A stretch of 64,000 nucleotides of DNA, from contig CAUYUJ010003597.1 of the NCBI GenBank assembly GCA_963575745.1, positions 1-64,000 of the forward strand, written 5' to 3'. The stretch is from Prorocentrum cordatum (lineage: Eukaryota > Sar > Dinophyceae > Prorocentrales > Prorocentraceae). Made by a program: the position numbers and the translations under genes. Positions 8,887-17,835 of this stretch are shown one piece after another (the first letter of the stretch is position 1; each line of letters begins with the position of its first letter). The notes under the pieces are model-generated. The model did not search any database. It was not told where the DNA came from and saw only the letters and a list, made by a program, of their open reading frames with translations.

Positions 8887-10425
8887 TCATCGTCGGTTGT
8901 CCTTTCCCCTCAAATATGGGCTTTGTCCCATTCGCCAGTCAAATTGTTTCAAATTTGGGACCCAGGCCATCTGTGCCCCCGGGCCTTTGTCCGTTGCCGT
9001 CGTCCGAGCTTCACCTCGGCACCTCTCGATATCAAAGTCCTGCTCCAGATTCCAACCATTTTGCTTAGCAACATGCAGCAAATGTGACCACGCGTCAGCA
9101 ACGTACAACGCTGCCGCGGCCCAATGGTAGAGTCGCAACTCATACAATACATCACTCACCGGATCACTCACATACTGAGTCGGTGATCCTTTGATGGACC
9201 TTGGATTTTTGGCATAGTAAACAATCTCAGCAGTCACCCAAATACCATCTCCAAAAGTCTCCTCCGCAACAGAGTATGTGGTGCGAGTGTTGGGGTTATC
9301 GGCACATGGGATGGAATATACCCCAACCGCACGTGTCTCCACATGTCCTCCGAATTTGGGATTTGATGGGAGCAACTGATGGCCCTCCAGTATCGAGTGA
9401 AGGGCAGTCACAGACGTGCCGTGCGACTGTTTTGTCCAGCCTGCGGATGAGTCTGAGACTTCCGCAATCTTTGCATCTGTCACGAAGAAAAGCAATGAAA
9501 GCTCAACGCAGTGGGCCCTGCCCACCTTGTGGGTAGTCGTCCTCAATTTAGCCCAATTCAAGCGGTCAGCCACGGTGGCTGTCGGGGTTGCTATCGACCT
9601 GTCGGCTTTGATCCTAAAGAAACGCGCCCAGTTCGGAATAATGCAATGCGGAGTCGCAGGCGGGACTTTCGTCGTCTTCTGTAGCAATTGGAAGGCCAGC
9701 CACGCTTCACTGTTAGTTGTTTTTAGAACCATTTTCGTTTCCTTGCTTCTAGCTGGGCCCTTCCCTCGAGCGACTTCAGCAAGGCGGCCTTCTTCGCCCG
9801 GATAGGCGTTCATAGGCATCATGCCCCGATGGAGGTTATGGCTAGCAACCGTGAATGGACAAGGAAAATCATAACAAGTGACCTCTGCCTCCGATGATTT
9901 CTGGAAAGGCAACTTCTTTGCCTGTTGATATGGATGACAATGCGGCCAGAAGGGTTCTTCATATCCCGGGCTACCCTCTTTTGGCCGCCTCGGAAACTTG
10001 CAACTGCCACTGGGCCTGGTCAATTTTCCCTCCGGGCACTTTTCACAGATGTGTCTTTCTGCTGCTTCACCAGGCGTCTCAATTTCTTTGACATTAGACG
10101 GCGGCGCCAGAGGGGGAGCGCGAAGCGACTGAGCCGTTCGCGCGCTGGAACCAGAGCCTGCAACAGCTGAGCCGCCGGGCCTGGCATCCCCAGCCGGGGC
10201 AGCAGCACCAGCCGATGACGCGGCGGGAACGGGGGCAGCTATGTCACCCGGCGTTGCGCCACTCACCGCAACGGCCAAGCCGCTCGGTGCAGCCGCTGGC
10301 GCTGCTTTGTTAAACTCGTTGAGTGCTGCACGCATAGGCTCATCATTTTGCACGCCCTCATTATCCGATCTCTGGCTCTTTCCTTTCGGCGGCATTCCAG
10401 GACAGAAAGTTTCTCCGCGAGGCAA
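8887..10425 (-). CDS. Retrotransposon extra ORF, 512 aa, Cys/His cluster and ART-like HGTS motif
   Basis: Residues 1-115 are Ala/Pro/Ser-rich linker; the palindrome at 10126 codes TAQS. Residues 124-200 carry a Cys/His cluster (HICEKC, SCKF, PHCHPY, CYDFPC, SHNLH) that could bind zinc. From about 230 a folded domain follows with QSHGTSVTALHSILEGHQL (HGTS at 335-338), then VGVYS at 367-371. This resembles the HGT...GxY spacing of ADP-ribosyltransferase/PARP-fold enzymes. The rest of the catalytic triad is not obvious, so the fold assignment is tentative. Upstream lies the SGNH-like region and downstream the Tpt1-like ORF, on the same strand. Confidence 0.5.
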   Translation of the reverse strand: MPRGETFCPGMPPKGKSQRSDNEGVQNDEPMRAALNEFNKAAPAAAPSGLAVAVSGATPGDIAAPVPAASSAGAAAPAGDARPGGSAVAGSGSSARTAQSLRAPPLAPPSNVKEIETPGEAAERHICEKCPEGKLTRPSGSCKFPRRPKEGSPGYEEPFWPHCHPYQQAKKLPFQKSSEAEVTCYDFPCPFTVASHNLHRGMMPMNAYPGEEGRLAEVARGKGPARSKETKMVLKTTNSEAWLAFQLLQKTTKVPPATPHCIIPNWARFFRIKADRSIATPTATVADRLNWAKLRTTTHKVGRAHCVELSLLFFVTDAKIAEVSDSSAGWTKQSHGTSVTALHSILEGHQLLPSNPKFGGHVETRAVGVYSIPCADNPNTRTTYSVAEETFGDGIWVTAEIVYYAKNPRSIKGSPTQYVSDPVSDVLYELRLYHWAAAALYVADAWSHLLHVAKQNGWNLEQDFDIERCRGEARTTATDKGPGAQMAWVPNLKQFDWRMGQSPYLRGKDNRR

Positions 10426-10435
10426 AAAGTAGGCA

Positions 10436-11122
10436 TCATCCGTCCATGGGAAAAGTCACTGTATGCGGCTCCTCTTTCAAGAATTGTTTTGAAATCCTCT
10501 GAGTGAAATGAATGTATTGCACCACCTCCAGATCGGTTTGAAACGGCTGGAAATCGATGTTGGTCAAAAGTGCCCTGAATGGGAGCGCGCCAAATACCGA
10601 TGCGGGGATATCGCCTACAGCAGGAAACCAGTCCTGCCAGTACATGACAAGGTCTTTAACTTCCGCCTCCTGTCTGGCATATCCGTCTTCTCTCGTTGCG
10701 CACGTTATACGACCATCCCGAACGGCTGAGCCGCCGGAAGGCTGACAGAAAAATAATACGGCTAGCTTGGCCGTTTTGATCATATAATCCGCACATAATT
10801 GGCCAGCACTCACGCTTTCAATACGCCCTCCATTATTCAGTTTGTAACGCGGGTGGTTGGCACCGTAATGGAAAACGTCTCCTGGGCGGTGCTTAGGCTG
10901 TCGGTAGAGGCTCACTCCGTCGAGAATCATTATTCTAGGAAACATTCCTATCGCTTTGTAGTGTTCTATCCGACGGTTCATTCTGGCTCGAACAAGGGTG
11001 GCAACGTCGACCCACATTTGGCCAACGCCCTCTCCATCGTTCTGCCAGCACTTGTGGCCCCCACCAATATACACGATGTCAATCGCTCCCTCGGGTGAAC
11101 GAAGCATCGCGTCGCCAATCAA
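10436..11122 (-). CDS. Retrotransposon extra ORF, 228 aa, C-terminal part of SGNH-like region
   Basis: Opens with AKLIGDAM before an Ile/Val-rich strand and YIGGGHKCWQNDGEG, then a helix rich in Arg (VRARMNRRIEHY) and FPRIMILDGVSLY. The hydrophobic-strand/small-residue/helix pattern resembles late blocks of SGNH (GDSL) hydrolases, but the catalytic Asp-His pair is not clear. Frame 2 here replaces frame 0 upstream at about 11130, where FMMRR and DAAKLIGDAM read across a one-base shift. Palindrome at 10723 encodes GSAV. Confidence 0.42.
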   Translation of the reverse strand: MIGDAMLRSPEGAIDIVYIGGGHKCWQNDGEGVGQMWVDVATLVRARMNRRIEHYKAIGMFPRIMILDGVSLYRQPKHRPGDVFHYGANHPRYKLNNGGRIESVSAGQLCADYMIKTAKLAVLFFCQPSGGSAVRDGRITCATREDGYARQEAEVKDLVMYWQDWFPAVGDIPASVFGALPFRALLTNIDFQPFQTDLEVVQYIHFTQRISKQFLKEEPHTVTFPMDG

Positions 11123-11123
11123 C

Positions 11124-11522
11124 TTAGCAGCGTCTCATCATGAACCTGAGGGTTCCAGCGAATGCGAGCGGGTTCTCACATCTTTTGGGCCCACTCCCAA
11201 CTCCGTTGAACTTAGACGAGTTATCGACAATATCATTGAAGTTCCAGAACGTAAAACGGATCGGAGTGCGTGTCCCTTCTATGCAACACCCGCTCTGTTC
11301 CCACCGAAATGTTGAAGAGGCCTCAAGGATGTCCGAAATCTGTGCTCCACTCATGGCTTGCTGTATACTTCCGAACACCTTCTCACGCAGGTTATATTCA
11401 GGGCACAGGCTAGGCTTCGAGGGCCCTGACTTGTCTTTGAACACAATTGTAGAATCCGAAACGATGTGGACAGAGCAAGACCATGCACGTTTCGACCCGT
11501 TCCTCGTCTGGCTCAGCGGGCG
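11124..11522 (-). pseudogene. SGNH-hydrolase-like fragment, N-terminal part
   Basis: In this frame the sequence reads WSCSVHIVSDSTIVFKD at about 11430-11483, where SDST sits at the end of a strand like the nucleophile Ser of block I. About 60 residues later comes FTFWNFNDIVD, resembling the Asn-containing block III. There is no in-frame ATG; the frame is entered from the 330 aa ORF by a shift near 11515 and leaves by one near 11130. Function would be ester hydrolysis if the family call is right, which I hold only weakly. Confidence 0.38.
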
Positions 11523-12505
11523 AAAGCAATCCGTCGCGGGTTCCCCGTGGACGACATAGCAGCGAGGTCATCCCCTATAAACAGGATCCATGAATGTCCG
11601 TTAACTTTGGCGATCTGAGAAATGGCCTGACATTTCTCAATGAAGGTCAGTTTGTCCGACCAGTCATTCATTTTTGGATCCGTGACCCCAATATAGAGGT
11701 TTAAAATTTCATCCACATTTTCCCGCCAATCGTTCGTGGGGGGTTTGGGATCATCCCCGAAGATTCCCTGCGTCCGTAGATACTCTAGGACGTTCCAGGG
11801 GCCACGCCCGATGCAGGGCTGATCATCAGACTCCGCTTCAGCTGCTGCCGGTCCTGAGTCGGGCGGCCCTCCCCCTCCACCACCTCCTGAGGAGGGGTGA
11901 GAGGGTGGATTGTTTCCTGAAGAGGATCCGCCAGATGTTGGTGGAGCCCCACCTCCACCGGCTGAGCCGCGGGGTGGTTCGCCCCCAGCGCCCCCACCGG
12001 CTGAGCCGGGAGGGTTATTATTGCCAGACGATTGACCGGCGGATGATTCGCCGGCCACCTGTCGCCCGGCTCCAGGGCTGCTCAATGAGGGCTGATTGCC
12101 GCATGGGACTGCTTGTTGACTAGCCACGATAACTGTGTCATCCGGTGCCTCTGCTGCAGTTCTCTGTTTTTTCTGCGGCGAGTCTTCATCGGCCCCTGGA
12201 TCGAGGCCCTCTCTGGCAAGCCACTCTTCAAGATTCTGCGGTCTTTTCCATGGGCGCTGTCTTTTCCGCCAACGCACCGCCTGCTGAGGAGAGGCCTCGA
12301 AGCACGCTGCTTTTGCAGTGGCGGCAAGGGCCTCCTCGACAACATGCACAGGCGCACGGCATAAGCCCTTGACCACTGGAAGAGCAAGCATCGCCCCCCA
12401 GCTACCCCCAGCGGCTGAGCCCTGGGGAGGCTTTCGGGGAGAAGGCGCCCAAATGTCAACCCAGACATGCGGGGAGCCCTCTGTCCAGCGGTCTACCACT
12501 GGCAC
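11513..12505 (-). CDS. Retrotransposon extra ORF, 330 aa, Gly/Ser/Pro linker and folded C terminus
   Basis: Residues 1-110 mixed; about 130-215 is Gly/Ser/Pro/Asn low complexity encoding two palindromes (11959, 11998) as GSAG; residues 225-330 look folded (PWNVLEYLRTQGIFGDD, NVDEILNLYIGV, HSWILFIGDDLAAM). Ends in TGA at 11513; reading continues in another frame into the SGNH-like fragment. Unknown function. Confidence 0.45.
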   Translation of the reverse strand: MPVVDRWTEGSPHVWVDIWAPSPRKPPQGSAAGGSWGAMLALPVVKGLCRAPVHVVEEALAATAKAACFEASPQQAVRWRKRQRPWKRPQNLEEWLAREGLDPGADEDSPQKKQRTAAEAPDDTVIVASQQAVPCGNQPSLSSPGAGRQVAGESSAGQSSGNNNPPGSAGGGAGGEPPRGSAGGGGAPPTSGGSSSGNNPPSHPSSGGGGGGGPPDSGPAAAEAESDDQPCIGRGPWNVLEYLRTQGIFGDDPKPPTNDWRENVDEILNLYIGVTDPKMNDWSDKLTFIEKCQAISQIAKVNGHSWILFIGDDLAAMSSTGNPRRIAFAR

Positions 12506-12687
12506 GCTTACATAGTTCCCAAGGGGGGTCTCATACCGAACGGCTGAGCCGACAGTAGGACCTATGACTTCCCCCGGTTCGATCTTGCGAAAACTGGGAA
12601 TATAAACGCTGAAATATCGTCTGTGACGTTGATTCCAGGTCTGCCTTCAACGCGGTCACGACCTCGTCGCTCCGCGTATAGAGTACG

Positions 12688-13545
12688 TCATGTCTCCACA
12701 CTGTGCAGCGCCAACCCCATCCTTTCGCGGGTGCGAATTTGATCCCCCCCAGTAGGTCCCCGGGACCATTCCCTCAACTTGTCGGGGTAACATCTGAAGA
12801 TCGGTTTGTTTTTCCAGGAGTCGATGTCCTCAGTATTAGAGTTGGCGACATTCTTTGTGTGCTGACTGTCTCGGAAGGCTGCCTCCGCTGCCCCTTTGCG
12901 AGCAGTTATTTCTTCGCCGCGGATCTCGATACCAGCCCCCATCTCGACATCCATCTCGGACACAACATCGTTCGGGCTGAAGTCGTTGTCTTTTGTCACT
13001 CCCGGCTGAGCCGGCGGGCAAGCACCCCCTCTCGGCTGAGCCGGTGGCGTGGCTGTCCGAATTGTTTCGGGGGAAGCATTATCTCGAATCTCTCTCCCTT
13101 GATTTTCTTCCCCGACTGAGCCGGAGTCGAAATCATCTACGATGTCATCTGAGCAGATCGAGACAACGTCCTCCCCCCGAGGCTTAACCGCTGAGTCTCT
13201 CAGCGGTCGGCACATGGGTTCGGTCGATGCTCTCCCAGACGCGCGGGGGGCGCGGCAGGCAAGGCTCGAGCAGTCGCCACAAGGCAACCGCTCGATCCCA
13301 CGGGGGGCCGGCCGCGGGGCAGCCCGCGCAAGCTCTAGAGACGAAACGGCAGCGGCACGAACATGAGTGGAGGAGGAGGAGATAGGACGACGACGAGACG
13401 ACAAAAGTTTCCCTGTAGCACGGGCAATGACAATATGGACCTGCTTAGCAAACATCCGCGTAATCTTCTGCGCTCTTGCACTCCCGCCCTCTAGCCTCGA
13501 CAAGCTCACGCGCACCATCACATATGCGCTCAAGCCCCTCCGCAA
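12688..13545 (-). CDS. Retrotransposon extra ORF, 285 aa, mostly linker
   Basis: The first ~60 codons overlap the methyltransferase-like frame and are probably shadow. From about residue 110 the sequence is acidic (DVVSICSDDIVDDFDSG), then Pro-rich with two palindromes (13003, 13033) both reading PAQP, then acidic/polar. A short globular end (KPIFRCYPDKLREW) precedes the stop. 12506-12687 carries no long open frame and the palindrome at 12541. Likely a polyprotein linker. Confidence 0.35.
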   Translation of the reverse strand: MRRGLSAYVMVRVSLSRLEGGSARAQKITRMFAKQVHIVIARATGKLLSSRRRPISSSSTHVRAAAVSSLELARAAPRPAPRGIERLPCGDCSSLACRAPRASGRASTEPMCRPLRDSAVKPRGEDVVSICSDDIVDDFDSGSVGEENQGREIRDNASPETIRTATPPAQPRGGACPPAQPGVTKDNDFSPNDVVSEMDVEMGAGIEIRGEEITARKGAAEAAFRDSQHTKNVANSNTEDIDSWKNKPIFRCYPDKLREWSRGPTGGDQIRTRERMGLALHSVET

Positions 13546-14770
13546 CAGCAGAGGAGGTAGTAGCTTTCGCCCAGGGCTTTTTCATGAAATTGCCCTTGCT
13601 ATCCTTTAACCCATACGCACATCCGTGCAACGCCGTCTTCACAGACTCTAGTTCTCTCATGAAACCTTTCACCTGAGGCCCCCTCCAATAATTGCACTGG
13701 GCAGGCCAGTCAATACAAACAATGCCCCCCGCTTTGTGCACAGCGCGGGCAATTTCCCGGAAGTTCCAAAACAAGTATCTGAAATCAGTCCTGATACCAC
13801 GAAGCCTACGCATCGCTCTACGATTTCCAGTACGGAAATAGTGCGCTTCATTTACATATTGCCAGGGAGAGCCTCCCGCGCAAGGCATAGAACCCCACAG
13901 CGTGATATGTTTTCCCTTGACCGTAGTAATATCGTCCAGTGCTATTCTAAGTCCCTCATCCGTCCTCATGTCTTCCTTCTCGGTGTATCGAATTACTTTA
14001 CATAAATTATCGACGAAATTATTTGGGTCTCCTATCCTGCTTTGAGGGCCGCAACAGTATTCTAATAAAGGCCTTTCCCGGTTTCACTGAGTGGCCGGGG
14101 CGCAATCTTCCCAGATCCAGAATTCTGTGTATCCGGTCCAGCTACTCGGGCAATAGTCGCCATCGCTGGAATCGCCATTCGAGTCATGTTCAAATGGGTG
14201 ATGATATCTACTCTCTTCGTCGCGCCAATTGTCAATGCGGTCAATCGTCAAACCTTGCTGGATGTTGACAGCGCAGGCGCGGGGGTTATCATCTAATTTT
14301 CCGGGGTCGACGGGACAATCGCCGATTGCAGGCATGAATGTAGCAAGTCTCGGAACAGAATGCCATCGTTTCAAACTCTGTCCTTGTTGCACCCACGCGT
14401 CTGTTTTATCCAAGAAACTGGCAGCCGCAGCAGGTGGAGGATGAGGAGGAAGACGGTTGTTATTGGGAATATCTTCCACGTTTTCCGGCGTCATGGAAGT
14501 ATCTGACTCATTTTCACTATCCGCCATGTCAAACATTGCTTTCATTTCACGATCCGACCTTTTCCTGGTTATGTGTTCCATCGCTCTCGTTTTCTCGGAG
14601 CTTCTGCTGTAACCTTCTTTAGCCATTAGAGGAGTGATATTGCCTGCATTTTCGGCAAAGCCGGATGCACCCGCAATCATTGTGGCGATGGGAGCACGCG
14701 CCTCCGCGGCATTGCTGGGGGCGGCCACAACGGGTTTGCCCTCGTTGGGGCGCTTATACTTTTTGTTCAT
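13445..14770 (-). pseudogene. Methyltransferase-like domain ORF, interrupted by in-frame TGA at 14084-14086
   Basis: Two segments in one frame (14770-14087 and 14083-13445), split only by TGA. After a basic/Pro-rich N terminus comes LLEYCCGPQSRIGDP (about 14063-14019), then CKVIRYTEKEDMRTDEGLR, then ITLWGSMPCAGGSPWQYVN (about 13907-13851), then GGIVCIDWPAQCNYWR and GCAYGLKDSKGNFMKKPW. The order (Gly-rich loop after an acidic strand, acidic residue after the next strand, PC loop, then an aromatic W-P) is like class I methyltransferases, especially the PC of cytosine-5 enzymes, but ENV is absent. I recall similar CCG...PCxGGSxW domains from dinoflagellate transposon-like proteins. Substrate unknown. 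Confidence 0.55.
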
Positions 14771-14861
14771 CTTTCTGCTAGGTATTAACAGCTCCTCTCC
14801 GCAAGGCCGAACTGGGGCCCAAGCGGGGCTTCAGAATCCCCCCGGGTTTCAGGGGAAGTCA

Positions 14862-15392
14862 CTATGAAAACATCGAGTCAAGATAATCTTGGCACCGCTT
14901 AGCGGCCCAGAATTTAGGTGTAACAATGTTGACAAGATATAGAACCTTAACCCATGCCAAAGGGCCCATCAATCTTTTGGTTCCAATATCGGCAGCCTCG
15001 TTTTGAGTTCTTTCATATTGGAGCTCAACAAGGCCACGAGAAAATTGAGCGGACACAGCTGCAGCATCAAGTCTATGTGTTCTCGGGAGATGCATGAGCT
15101 TCATTGATCCACCTGCCTTGATGACCTTACAAACCGCTTGGTTATCTTCCACAAAAAGAACATCGCACCGGTCTGTCAAGCAGTATTTCCCAAAGCGGTA
15201 GCGCCGCAAGCAGCTCCTTGCGCAACGCAAGGTCCGCCGCGACAATCTCAGCCTCGAGTGTACTGCGGGAAACACGCGCTTGCCGTTGCGATCCCATGGA
15301 CTGCCCAGCTCTAGCGCATGGGCCCCAAATGGCTTGATAACTGGCACTCGCGCTCCGACGCGTGCGAATGTCACTTGCCAAGTCTGAATCAC
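14862..15392 (-). CDS. Pol fragment: RNase H C-terminal part
   Basis: The second half reads DVLFVEDNQAVCKVIKAGG, then HRLDAAAVSAQF, LVELQYERTQNEAADIGTKRL. DNQAV supplies a catalytic Asp, and NEAADIGTK is the typical end of copia RNase H. The first ~80 residues overlap the previous frame and are shadow. Last recognisable pol segment; ordinary copia elements would end soon after it. Confidence 0.8.
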   Translation of the reverse strand: MIQTWQVTFARVGARVPVIKPFGAHALELGSPWDRNGKRVFPAVHSRLRLSRRTLRCARSCLRRYRFGKYCLTDRCDVLFVEDNQAVCKVIKAGGSMKLMHLPRTHRLDAAAVSAQFSRGLVELQYERTQNEAADIGTKRLMGPLAWVKVLYLVNIVTPKFWAAKRCQDYLDSMFS

Positions 15393-16002
15393 AATATTGC
15401 TTTAACAGAACATCCTCCTTTCTGTCTCCTACCCACGAAGTCATACGGCAATGGGAGGTACATTTGATATGACACATGAGGCGGAATAGATCCATGTCTT
15501 GTTGTTCTGTCCATTTTGTAATGCAACTGGCGGTTTGACATACGGCACGAAGCATGTCGTATCTTGCCATTCTCGCACCATAAAGTATCTTCATCAATAA
15601 TTTTGCTGCAATGGGTTGGAGCACACCCGACTGAGTCGGCGGCTCAGGGCCATCAGGGCTTGCTACTGCGGCGTCAAGGCCAATAACTTCTATCTTCCGA
15701 TCAGGGGGGTCGGAATCAACATTGATTCGCAAGGCTGATGCTATTGCCTCCTCAGCTGGGGAGTAAATCTCGCCTCTTGGGCCGCCCTGGCCATCTTCTA
15801 GATCAGTAAGTTCAGGGCCAAACGGGGCACCCGCGGCCGGATAAGTAGCTGGGTCGGCGTCCGTTCGCTGAGCACATAATGTAACACAGGACTCAAAGAA
15901 CTCCGTCATATCATATTCTATGACTTTTACTAATTTCGGTTCTCTCGGCTGATATGGCTCGGACGGTTGAACCGCCGAGTCGCCCCCCCGTTTCCCCCTC
16001 AC
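15142..16002 (-). CDS. Pol fragment: RT end, linker and RNase H N-terminal part
   Basis: Contains the connection domain (LYGARMARYDMLRAVCQTAS, then DLFRLMCHIKCT) and the start of RNase H: QYCDSDLASDIRTRRSASAS with the first catalytic Asp, then RSTLEAEIVAADLALRKE with the Glu. A linker with the palindrome at 15628 (PTQS) lies near the middle. The last ~35 residues run into a shadow frame; the true reading shifts near 15190. Confidence 0.8.
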   Translation of the reverse strand: MRGKRGGDSAVQPSEPYQPREPKLVKVIEYDMTEFFESCVTLCAQRTDADPATYPAAGAPFGPELTDLEDGQGGPRGEIYSPAEEAIASALRINVDSDPPDRKIEVIGLDAAVASPDGPEPPTQSGVLQPIAAKLLMKILYGARMARYDMLRAVCQTASCITKWTEQQDMDLFRLMCHIKCTSHCRMTSWVGDRKEDVLLKQYCDSDLASDIRTRRSASASYQAIWGPCARAGQSMGSQRQARVSRSTLEAEIVAADLALRKELLAALPLWEILLDRPVRCSFCGR

Positions 16003-16645
16003 TACTCTCGTCTGTGACGGAAGCGTTTTTCTGAACCTCGGGAGGAGGCGGGTCTAAGATTGCAGGTAATTCACCCTGCCATTCAACCGTTCGTGTTGAC
16101 AATATATGTTCATATCCCAAGTATCTTCCAACTGCAGTTGGAGGGTCTATCTGTATTCCCTTGGGACAGTTATCAGAGGGTTCTTGTAGTAGTTTCCAGC
16201 CCTCAGCGAGCTTGTCGGCAGGCCCCGACAGCTTAAAATCATCAACATTGATAATCAGATAGATTTGCAACTCCGCATGGAAATAACAGCTGCGCCACGG
16301 ACTACACTTCACAAAGCCTTTTGTCGCAACATGTCCTTCACAATGTTGCTCCCAATATCCACCTGAATCAGGGCGCCCGTATAATGAGAGATACAGTGGG
16401 CATACAGGGTTACGCATGTGCGGCCATGCTTTAGGCCATTCATCTCGAGGCAAGAAAACCCACGTGGGGGGCGCCCCACAGCTTCGACTGAGTGTAGGCT
16501 TGGCGGGCGCCCGCTTGCTCGATGCTGTGACCTTCGAATGGCCCGTAGGTGTCGGCTGCGCTGCTAGCCTGCATCGTAGCGGGACTGCTGGAAAGTTCCT
16601 GGAATAATGCCACATCCATATTTTGATCTCTAACACTCGAACCAT
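15911..16645 (-). CDS. Pol fragment: reverse transcriptase, palm with NVDD
   Basis: From about residue 60 it reads TWVFLPRDEWPKAWPHMRN, PVCPLYLSLYGRPDSGGYW and QIYLIINVDDFKLSG. These match the copia RVT_2 motifs WVxLP, LYGxPxxG and the YVDD box, here NVDD with both catalytic Asp residues kept. The start is shadow; the true entry is from the upstream RT frame near 16460. Confidence 0.85.
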   Translation of the reverse strand: MVRVLEIKIWMWHYSRNFPAVPLRCRLAAQPTPTGHSKVTASSKRAPAKPTLSRSCGAPPTWVFLPRDEWPKAWPHMRNPVCPLYLSLYGRPDSGGYWEQHCEGHVATKGFVKCSPWRSCYFHAELQIYLIINVDDFKLSGPADKLAEGWKLLQEPSDNCPKGIQIDPPTAVGRYLGYEHILSTRTVEWQGELPAILDPPPPEVQKNASVTDESSEGETGGRLGGSTVRAISAERTEISKSHRI

Positions 16646-17456
16646 CGAAAACTACCCGACCTTTATACTTGCGATCTTTATGTCCCAACGGCAACTCCGA
16701 GTTCTTTTCAAAGAGGATCGCAAATAGCCGGCCAAAAAGAGCCGTATTTCCCCTGAGCTCGGCAACTACATCAGAGTACTCTCTGACGCCATCCTCTATC
16801 CATGTGCCTATGGCTCGCAACCTATCCCATTCTTTTCTCAAGGCAGCTTGAGCATCTGCATTTGCTTTGGCCTCGTCTTTTGAGACGGATCTGGCGACAG
16901 CAGCATCTATGTGGGCGCGTTGCCAATCATTGGGAAGTTGGAAGGGTTCATCGACGATTGAAATAAGGTCAGTAAAAGGATTGTGGAAATATTGCACATC
17001 AAACTCTTCTTTTTCACGATGACTGAGATCTGCCTCCGAGTTATGCTGTCGTGGCATCCGAGGCACGCTTCGCCGCGACGCGGCGGCCGCCGGACTCGGG
17101 GTCTGGCTTGCCTCACGATTGTCCTCAGACTCGTCATCGTCATCATCGGACAAAGGACCCCTACCGGCAAAGATGTCCTGCCGAATCATCTTCCTCCGAG
17201 GATTCATCAGTCGCAAGTGCGGCTTGACCGCCCTGGGTGTGTCGCGACGCCGCCCCACGTCCGCTGCCAGGGGTGCAGCACAGGCTGTTTTCCTTGAATC
17301 GGCGCAGCCGCTCAGCCACCTTAGGCGCTGAAAACCCGGCCTCAGGAACAGCCGCAAGTGGCTGGGCCTCTGCGGGATCGGGCGGAGTCGGTGGATCGTC
17401 CACATCCAGGCCAATGCCACGCAGAAGGCCGAGGCAAGGGCCAGGATCTTCTGCAC
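16440..17456 (-). CDS. Pol fragment: reverse transcriptase N-terminal part
   Basis: After an acidic linker (DDDDDESEDN) comes an RVT_2-like start: FQLPNDWQRAHIDAAVARSV, DAQAALRKEWDRLRAIGTW, then YKGRVVFDGSSVRDQN and GARQAYTQSKLWG. These correspond to the fingers and the K(G)RxV...D.kqAY motifs of copia reverse transcriptase. The expected first catalytic Asp before AY is replaced (GARQAY), which would impair the enzyme. The first ~100 residues are partly shadow. Confidence 0.83.
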   Translation of the reverse strand: MQKILALASAFCVALAWMWTIHRLRPIPQRPSHLRLFLRPGFQRLRWLSGCADSRKTACAAPLAADVGRRRDTPRAVKPHLRLMNPRRKMIRQDIFAGRGPLSDDDDDESEDNREASQTPSPAAAASRRSVPRMPRQHNSEADLSHREKEEFDVQYFHNPFTDLISIVDEPFQLPNDWQRAHIDAAVARSVSKDEAKANADAQAALRKEWDRLRAIGTWIEDGVREYSDVVAELRGNTALFGRLFAILFEKNSELPLGHKDRKYKGRVVFDGSSVRDQNMDVALFQELSSSPATMQASSAADTYGPFEGHSIEQAGARQAYTQSKLWGAPHVGFLASR

Positions 17457-17763
17457 CGAAGAATCCTCTCTTTCCTGCCTTGTATTGTTCCACGGCCTGT
17501 CGACGCTGTGCTTGATTCATGTTAAACCATCGTCCCGGATGCATCCCTGGATTGGTGGATTCAGGCAGCTTTTTCAGCGATTGGTCACTGTGCTTCGGGT
17601 CTGGGTCTGTGACCCACACTCGTGTTATGGGCACGTAATCGGGATCATAATAAAGAACAACTCGAATGCTACATGTCTTTCGACGACCTGTCAATGGAAG
17701 TTTCTGTGTCAACTCCTCTTTTGTAAGTCCAACGACGGTTCGTCTGTCCTCGAAGTATTCCAT
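17161..17763 (-). CDS. Pol fragment: integrase-RT linker
   Basis: Same frame as the integrase, separated from it by a TGA at 17836-17838 just upstream of the palindrome at 17824. Contains a small folded segment (TVVGLTKEELTQKLPL, CSIRVVLYYDPDYVPITRVWV) and a Pro-rich tail. This sits where copia elements have a variable linker with a beta-rich subdomain. Confidence 0.6.
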   Translation of the reverse strand: MEYFEDRRTVVGLTKEELTQKLPLTGRRKTCSIRVVLYYDPDYVPITRVWVTDPDPKHSDQSLKKLPESTNPGMHPGRWFNMNQAQRRQAVEQYKAGKRGFFGAEDPGPCLGLLRGIGLDVDDPPTPPDPAEAQPLAAVPEAGFSAPKVAERLRRFKENSLCCTPGSGRGAASRHTQGGQAALATDESSEEDDSAGHLCR

Positions 17764-17835
17764 CGTGTCCTGGTTTTGGGTTGTTCGAGCAAGAAGTTGC
17801 CATTTCCCGGGAACCTTCTCGCGCGGCTTAGCCGC

